Shown here in pieces: positions 24,724 to 28,733 of a stretch of DNA of 28,733 nucleotides. Position 1 is the stretch's first letter; each line of letters opens with the position of its first letter. The notes beneath the pieces were generated by a model. That model saw only the letters and a program-made list of their open reading frames with translations. It ran no database searches and was not told the origin of the DNA. The position numbers and the translations under genes are program-made. Source of the stretch: CBDUBU01 sp965365465 (lineage in GTDB: Bacteria; Bacteroidota; Rhodothermia; Rhodothermales; DASSAV01); contig CBDUBU010000012.1 of NCBI GenBank assembly GCA_965365465.1, positions 1 through 28,733 of the forward strand. The letters are read 5' to 3'.

Positions 24724-26520
24724 TCAGCGTGGCTGCAGTTTTCGGGCAGCCGCTTTTCTCGCTGAGGCAAGACTCTCCCACGGCCCTGATTTCCATATCC
24801 GGTCATGGGTTGTAATGATCTGCAACTGCGCCCGCCGGTAGTGGGAAGGGTTGGCTGCCGCGAGTTGCTCGAAGCGGGTTCTGAGTGCAGAGAGCTTGCT
24901 CTGGTTCTCCTGAGTGAAACCAAATCGGGCGATCTCTTGCACCAAGGCATCGTATTCCTGATCCCACTTTGTCTTTTCGCCTTCAGCAGGTTCTGTGTAG
25001 GTGTCATAATCGAAACGGAAGGTTGCTTCCTCGTCCAGGATGTCCATATTCTGGTCTGCAAGAACCTCTGAAGCGCCCAGGGGAAGGAAAAAGCGGACAG
25101 GGGTCCCCCGAACCTGAGCGACCAAGCCCACATCTCCCCGAACAGGAACGCCGTCGCCGGCAGGATTGGGCAGGGCAATATGCGGGTTTAACTGGCGAAA
25201 CCGTTCGTACAGACTCACTTCTTCCGTGTCCGCTCCCCAGGTCAGGCGACTCTCCTGGTTCTCGAACAGGCGAAGCAACTGGCTGAGAAAAATTCGCTTT
25301 CCTGCTTTAAGCTGGACACGCTCGGCAAGCGTTGTTTCACGGTCATCAACAGGCAAATCCTCGACAGCTCGAAGGGAGCCATAAACGGAAGGGATGTAAG
25401 CGCGTGAATACTGCTTGAACGTGGATCGCTGTGAGACAGTGTCGAAACCATCCGTCACCCCCCAGACATACGCATCTATGACTGTGGAAGAGGGAGAAAC
25501 AAGCCCCGATCCCTGCGACAGAAACAGTTCGTAAATCTTGAAAATATTGCCTGGCCCCGTGTGATAGGAAGAAATTCCTGGAATCTCATGGCCTACCGAA
25601 TTGATGTAGCCCTTTAGTGTAAAGAAAGCAGGCTCCATGGTAAGTAAGGGATGCCACTCTTCCGTGACCGAAACCGAGCTTCCGGAGGCGGTGCGAAGCT
25701 GATAACGCTGAATGGCATTCTGGCGAAGCACGTAAGGCATCATCTGATAGCGACTTCGGGCGCCTGCCGAAGAGACCAGCCGGTCCTGATTGAACGTCTC
25801 CACCGTTCCGATTTCCGTAGCGAGCAAACTGAGTCCGAGATATCTGGCAAGTCTTACCTCATACCTGATATAGGGCAATTCCGAGCGCCGCGCCTCATGA
25901 ACCTGGTCGGCGCGTCCCCAGCGAACGGTGATGGCGCTTCTGGGTATCCCGCGCCCGGCATACTTATCGAGCAACCGGCGCATTTCGATGCGGCGCTTGT
26001 CGTCGATGGCTTTCCAGTTTGCTGCGCCTTCACGTTCGTATGTGGCGCGTTCAGCCTTAAGCTCGAAGAGTTCGAGCAGGTCTCCACTCCGGTTGTCCGT
26101 TACCCGGATGGTGAAATTGTCGTCGATCCCCTGTCGTTGCTCGTAAAGCGCGAGCAAATCACGAAAAGCAGCAAGACGCCTGGCGGCGGGTGAGGTAGAT
26201 TCGCCCAGAATCTGACCACTCGTGTAGGGCTGAAACAACAGGTCCGGATGAAGATCCAGGCCCCGAAACCGGTAGACGCCGGAAGTTGATTCGCTGCTGG
26301 TAAGAACAGTTTGAATGCCCTGATTCTCCCTGTCCGTCTGCTGCTGTGCCAGCGCCGGGCCTGTTTTCAGGAGTATAAACAGAAGAAGCGCTACCGACCC
26401 TGAATGCCATAAGAGGTGATGCTTGCGTTTGCAGGCGCTACGGTTTCTATGCAGAATGAGGACACGGAATTGAGACGTTGCTACAGGGGTCGGCCGGGTC
26501 AAGACAGGGAAGGTCTGCAT
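24724..26520 (-). CDS. Secreted MltD-like lytic transglycosylase (SLT-type domain)
   Basis: A 598-residue exported protein. The N-terminal signal has a long basic n-region, a hydrophobic core near 43-55 and a likely cleavage after GPALA (58). The SLT-like domain is recognised by VETFNQDRLVSSAGARSRYQ (catalytic Glu probably 241 or 236), the MMP motif, the loop SSYHTGPGNIF (317-327) equivalent to the usual AAYNAGPG, and SRAYIPSVYGSL, which matches the YVP segment of MltD-type enzymes. The substitutions make it a divergent member, so activity is likely but not certain. The C-terminal third may include a LysM-like region (YERFRQLNPHIALP), weakly supported. It follows the SPOR lipoprotein on the same strand by 71 nt, consistent with a peptidoglycan role. 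Confidence 0.7.
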   Translation of the reverse strand: MQTFPVLTRPTPVATSQFRVLILHRNRSACKRKHHLLWHSGSVALLLFILLKTGPALAQQQTDRENQGIQTVLTSSESTSGVYRFRGLDLHPDLLFQPYTSGQILGESTSPAARRLAAFRDLLALYEQRQGIDDNFTIRVTDNRSGDLLELFELKAERATYEREGAANWKAIDDKRRIEMRRLLDKYAGRGIPRSAITVRWGRADQVHEARRSELPYIRYEVRLARYLGLSLLATEIGTVETFNQDRLVSSAGARSRYQMMPYVLRQNAIQRYQLRTASGSSVSVTEEWHPLLTMEPAFFTLKGYINSVGHEIPGISSYHTGPGNIFKIYELFLSQGSGLVSPSSTVIDAYVWGVTDGFDTVSQRSTFKQYSRAYIPSVYGSLRAVEDLPVDDRETTLAERVQLKAGKRIFLSQLLRLFENQESRLTWGADTEEVSLYERFRQLNPHIALPNPAGDGVPVRGDVGLVAQVRGTPVRFFLPLGASEVLADQNMDILDEEATFRFDYDTYTEPAEGEKTKWDQEYDALVQEIARFGFTQENQSKLSALRTRFEQLAAANPSHYRRAQLQIITTHDRIWKSGPWESLASARKAAARKLQPR

Positions 26521-26591
26521 AAGTGCGTGTAAACGAAATCAAGCCTAGCTTATGATGCTGAATATAGATGAATGTTCAGTTTTTTGCACCC

Positions 26592-27020
26592 TCAGTGCGT
26601 TATCGTGACCTGATCGGGAACAATGAGGGCGTCGGGATATTGCCGGGCAAGCAAAGAGAGCGCACGCTGGGCCTCGTTGCGGGTTGCAAAGTTGCCCATG
26701 CGGACACGGTAGTAAGGGGCGCGCCAATTGATGTCAACAGGCGACGCATTTACGTTTTTCTGTTTCTCGCTTGCCGGTAAGCTCTTCCACCATGTGGCTG
26801 CCTTCTCGGCTTCCTGAGTGGCATCTCCTTTTTCTGAAGTTGTCAGGATCTGGATGCGAAATCCTTGAACGGTTCGCGTCGTGGGGGCTTCCGGGCGACC
26901 TGCCGGTTCAGCCGTTCGCGGCTCTTCCCGTGTGGCCTCTCGGGTTCCGGAACATGAAGTCAGCATCAAGCTGGTTCCGAGAAACACAAACAGAAGGTAT
27001 CTACGCCCTGTCATGCTCAT
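26592..27020 (-). CDS. SPOR-domain lipoprotein
   Basis: A 142-residue lipoprotein that should bind denuded glycan strands in peptidoglycan. The signal peptide ends in a lipobox LTSC (Cys23). A Pro/Glu/Arg-rich linker (to about 50) leads to a SPOR domain starting GFRIQILTTSEKGDATQEAEKA, with YYRVRMGNFATRNEAQRAL as the RV.G.F hallmark and ending in PDALIVPD. ATG 27020 is preferred because AAGG precedes it at suitable distance; ATGs at 27032 and 27014 are alternatives. The transglycosylase gene follows, probably in one transcript. Confidence 0.85.
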   Translation of the reverse strand: MSMTGRRYLLFVFLGTSLMLTSCSGTREATREEPRTAEPAGRPEAPTTRTVQGFRIQILTTSEKGDATQEAEKAATWWKSLPASEKQKNVNASPVDINWRAPYYRVRMGNFATRNEAQRALSLLARQYPDALIVPDQVTITH

Positions 27021-27359
27021 AAACCTTATCATGCCGTAAAGTTGATCTCAGTCGGATTCCTGGACGTTGCAGCATACTACACAATACTGCATACGTCTTG
27101 ATGGGTCAGCGATCGCGTTTCACGTGTTTTGTAGTGAATTCAGCGGGCAGGCTGAAGCAAACACGGATTGGCAACGCCAATGGGTGCGGGTAGATCCGCA
27201 ACAAACACACGAAGCGGTGAGGCAGAATGTTTTTTCTGCAACAAATCAGGAGATTATTCTGCCGCTGGCCGTTATCATCGCGGGAGATGACCTCTGCAAG
27301 GCTCCCGGAGATGATCTTCCAGAAGGCATACTTTTCGGTAAGGATAAAGAACAAGCTGA
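27021..27359. other. Divergent intergenic region before the BFD-like gene
   Basis: About 339 bases. Open frames exist on both strands (27067-27414 and 27106-27354) but show no domain character. Small dyads are seen: ATTGGC/GCCAAT (27167-27181, 3-nt loop) and GCAGAA/TTCTGC (27222-27239). A repeat of GCATAC occurs near 27072 and 27088. These could be operators for either divergent gene, but no promoter is clear. Confidence 0.4.
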
Positions 27360-27602
27360 ATGGCGCTCTGCATTAATCGGTGTTATTGTTTTCAGCAGAC
27401 CTTCGCTGAACTGAAAAAAGCGGCTGATCGCTACGGTTTGAATAATGTTCAAGCCCTGCAATCTCATATGAACTTCGGCCATCAATGCAAGCTCTGTCAT
27501 CCTTACGTAAGGCGAATGCTGCGCACCGGCCAGACAGCGTTTGCCGAGATCATTACGGATGAAGATGAACCGCTCTGGAATGATCCGGAAGAGCAGGCGT
27601 AG
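27360..27602 (+). CDS. BFD-like [2Fe-2S] protein
   Basis: An 80-residue protein resembling bacterioferritin-associated ferredoxin. Cys8 and Cys10 (CYC) and Cys43 and Cys46 (CKLC) form the expected four-cysteine cluster-binding set; Cys4 is extra. TFAELKKAADRYG, NVQALQSHMNFG and the ending PYVRRMLRTGQTAF fit the BFD-like fold. The acidic tail (DEDEPLWNDPEEQA) is short. BFD proteins help release iron from ferritin-like stores; a similar job here is inference, as no bacterioferritin is nearby. The PIG-L deacetylase follows after 37 nt on the same strand. Confidence 0.8.
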   Translation: MALCINRCYCFQQTFAELKKAADRYGLNNVQALQSHMNFGHQCKLCHPYVRRMLRTGQTAFAEIITDEDEPLWNDPEEQA

Positions 27603-27639
27603 GAAGAATATCCTCGATCAACCTTTTTGATAGTCCGTT

Positions 27640-28365
27640 ATGCCTCGCATTCTCTATGTGTTTCCACATCCGGATGACGAATCTTTTGGGCCGGGGCCTG
27701 CCATAGCGCAGCAGCGCCGGTTCGGCCATGAGGGGCATCTGCTTACGCTTACCAGAGGCGAGGCAACGAGCCAGCGGGATAAATTCGGCTATTCGAAAGC
27801 CGAGATGGGAGAAGTGCGTTTTCAGGAAATGCAAGCCGTTGCGCGTGTGCTGGATCTCACGGATCTGACGGTGCTGGATTTTACGGATGGCGATCTTGCC
27901 GAGCTTTCACCACTGGTGCTGGAAGATGCCGTAGCCAATCATGTCCGAAGCGTACAACCTCATGTGGTGGCGACGTATGCAGTTCACGGGATCAGCGGCC
28001 ACCCGGACCATCTGGCGGTTCACGCTGTCGTCAAACGTGTGTTTTGCCAGTTGCGAGACGATGGAATGGGTAATCTGCGGCGACTGGCCTTTTTCACGCT
28101 CAGGGAGCAAGGCGAGCCGGGAAGGCCCAAACATCTGAAGGGTTCCCGGCTGGAAGCCATCGACTGCATCGTTCAGCCTGGACCAGAGGACATGGCTCTC
28201 GGGCGCAAGGCGCTGGACTGCTACGAGACTTACGAGGCTGTGATCCGCGAGCAAAAGCCGCTGGAACAGGTCAGGGAGGGGGTGTTTTTTGAATTTTTTC
28301 AGGAGCAGTTCAGCCCTCCACTCAATGACTTGTTGGGGGATTTACCCGATGCCTCTGGTCTGTGA
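27640..28365 (+). CDS. PIG-L/LmbE family deacetylase
   Basis: A 241-residue zinc-dependent N-deacetylase of the LmbE/PIG-L fold. The metal and catalytic motif PHPDDES starts at residue 9 (His10, Asp12, Asp13). The second metal motif GISGHPDHLAVH (117-128) supplies His121 and His124. Relatives deacetylate GlcNAc-malate in bacillithiol synthesis (BshB) or other N-acetyl sugars; the substrate cannot be fixed from sequence, and no bshA or bshC is in the window. Start ATG 27640 gives the expected N-terminus PRILYVFPHPDDE. Confidence 0.88.
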   Translation: MPRILYVFPHPDDESFGPGPAIAQQRRFGHEGHLLTLTRGEATSQRDKFGYSKAEMGEVRFQEMQAVARVLDLTDLTVLDFTDGDLAELSPLVLEDAVANHVRSVQPHVVATYAVHGISGHPDHLAVHAVVKRVFCQLRDDGMGNLRRLAFFTLREQGEPGRPKHLKGSRLEAIDCIVQPGPEDMALGRKALDCYETYEAVIREQKPLEQVREGVFFEFFQEQFSPPLNDLLGDLPDASGL

Positions 28366-28621
28366 GATCAATCTTGGATGCTTTCTCCTTGACCTGGAAT
28401 AAAATCCTTTCCGGCGCTTGCGTCAGCGCAGAAGACTTTTCACCCTTAGTCAGGCGAAACAAAAATTAAAAACGAATAATTTGAATAATTGTTAATTTAT
28501 TTACGAAAAATATTGAACAGGCGTAATAAAATTTTGTATCATTAAGCAGGGCGAAGATAATTAACGCAAGGCTTCGAGAATCAGGTTTACGAAGCCCTAA
28601 AATATCAAACCGGAGGGCGAC
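28366..28621 (+). other. AT-rich intergenic region with candidate promoter
   Basis: The stretch 28449-28560 is much richer in A and T than the rest of the window. TTGAAC (28513-28518), an 18-nt spacer and TATCAT (28537-28542) make a plausible promoter, with A/T-rich bases upstream that could act as an UP element. A short GCGCT/AGCGC hairpin lies near 28413-28428. GGAGGG (28612-28617) precedes the ATG at 28622. Confidence 0.45.
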
Positions 28622-28733
28622 ATGCATATTCACGTGACACCCGACAGCGTACGAAACTGGTACGATGCCTTACTGGTCAGCACCCTGGTGGAATACCGGC
28701 AGGCTTATTCCATGCTTTCTTACGCAAACCCGC
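28622..28733 (+). CDS. N-terminal fragment of an unidentified protein (3' end outside window)
   Basis: An ATG preceded by a strong GGAGGG site 4 nt upstream opens a frame that runs to the window edge (37 residues). The visible part contains VTPDSVRNWYDALLVSTLVE and reads as a helical, possibly soluble N-terminus with no signal peptide. I do not recognise a family. The AT-rich promoter region and strong site suggest high expression (inference). Confidence 0.6.
   Translation, partial: MHIHVTPDSVRNWYDALLVSTLVEYRQAYSMLSYANP

Noticed and set aside
27106..27354. 82-codon minus-strand frame in the divergent intergenic region
   Set aside because: Cysteine- and arginine-rich without a recognisable fold; I could not support it as a gene.
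27067..27414. 115-codon + strand frame overlapping the start of the BFD-like gene
   Set aside because: No domain features, no ribosome binding site, and it overlaps a clear gene in another frame.

Overview
The window is a 28.7 kb stretch of bacterial chromosome, moderately GC-rich by eye and densely coding on both strands. The gene content suggests the Bacteroidota/Rhodothermota side of the tree, most like Rhodothermales. The clues are a Bacteroidota-type RNA polymerase omega subunit, a DUF4783 protein, a BFD-like [2Fe-2S] protein beside a PIG-L deacetylase, an MltD-like transglycosylase with a SPOR lipoprotein, and the order rplM-rpsI-rpsB-tsf-pyrH-frr. This placement is inference from protein resemblance; no rRNA is present.

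Region 1 (1-4.8 kb) holds the tail of an unidentified gene, a stand-alone TrpB2-type tryptophan synthase beta chain, a convergent small unknown protein, a D-Ala-D-Ala-ligase-like ATP-grasp enzyme and a KamA-family radical SAM aminomutase. The last two look like a metabolic pair, and the KamA homologue appears to have lost one of the two lysine-binding aspartates. Region 2 (4.8-13.8 kb) has a membrane protein with a degenerate GGDEF-like domain, a phosphopentomutase gene broken by a one-base shift, a DUF4783 protein, a 1402-residue multi-membrane-span histidine kinase coupled by ATGA overlap to tenA (thiamine salvage), and a convergent ECF-like sigma factor.

Region 3 (13.8-22.0 kb) is the translation/nucleotide core: rplM-rpsI behind a well-formed promoter and a terminator-like leader hairpin, then rpsB, tsf, pyrH, frr, tRNA-Ser(GGA), yicC, gmk, rpoZ and coaBC. 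Several strong hairpin terminators lie very close to the next start codon, so read-through, attenuation or embedded promoters are likely. Region 4 (22.0-28.7 kb) has a family-4-like uracil-DNA glycosylase lacking all the iron-sulfur cysteines, replicative helicase dnaB, convergent cell-wall genes (transglycosylase and SPOR lipoprotein), the BFD-like protein, the PIG-L deacetylase, and the start of an unidentified gene behind an AT-rich promoter region.

There is no insertion sequence, CRISPR array, prophage or obvious defence island. The most interesting leads are the cysteine-free uracil-DNA glycosylase, the KamA/ATP-grasp pair with altered substrate residues, the rplM leader, the kinase-tenA coupling and the deoB frameshift. 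Start sites were picked by family length and Shine-Dalgarno matches. Strong GGAGG sites occur before the KamA gene, frr and the last partial gene, while many other genes have weak sites.
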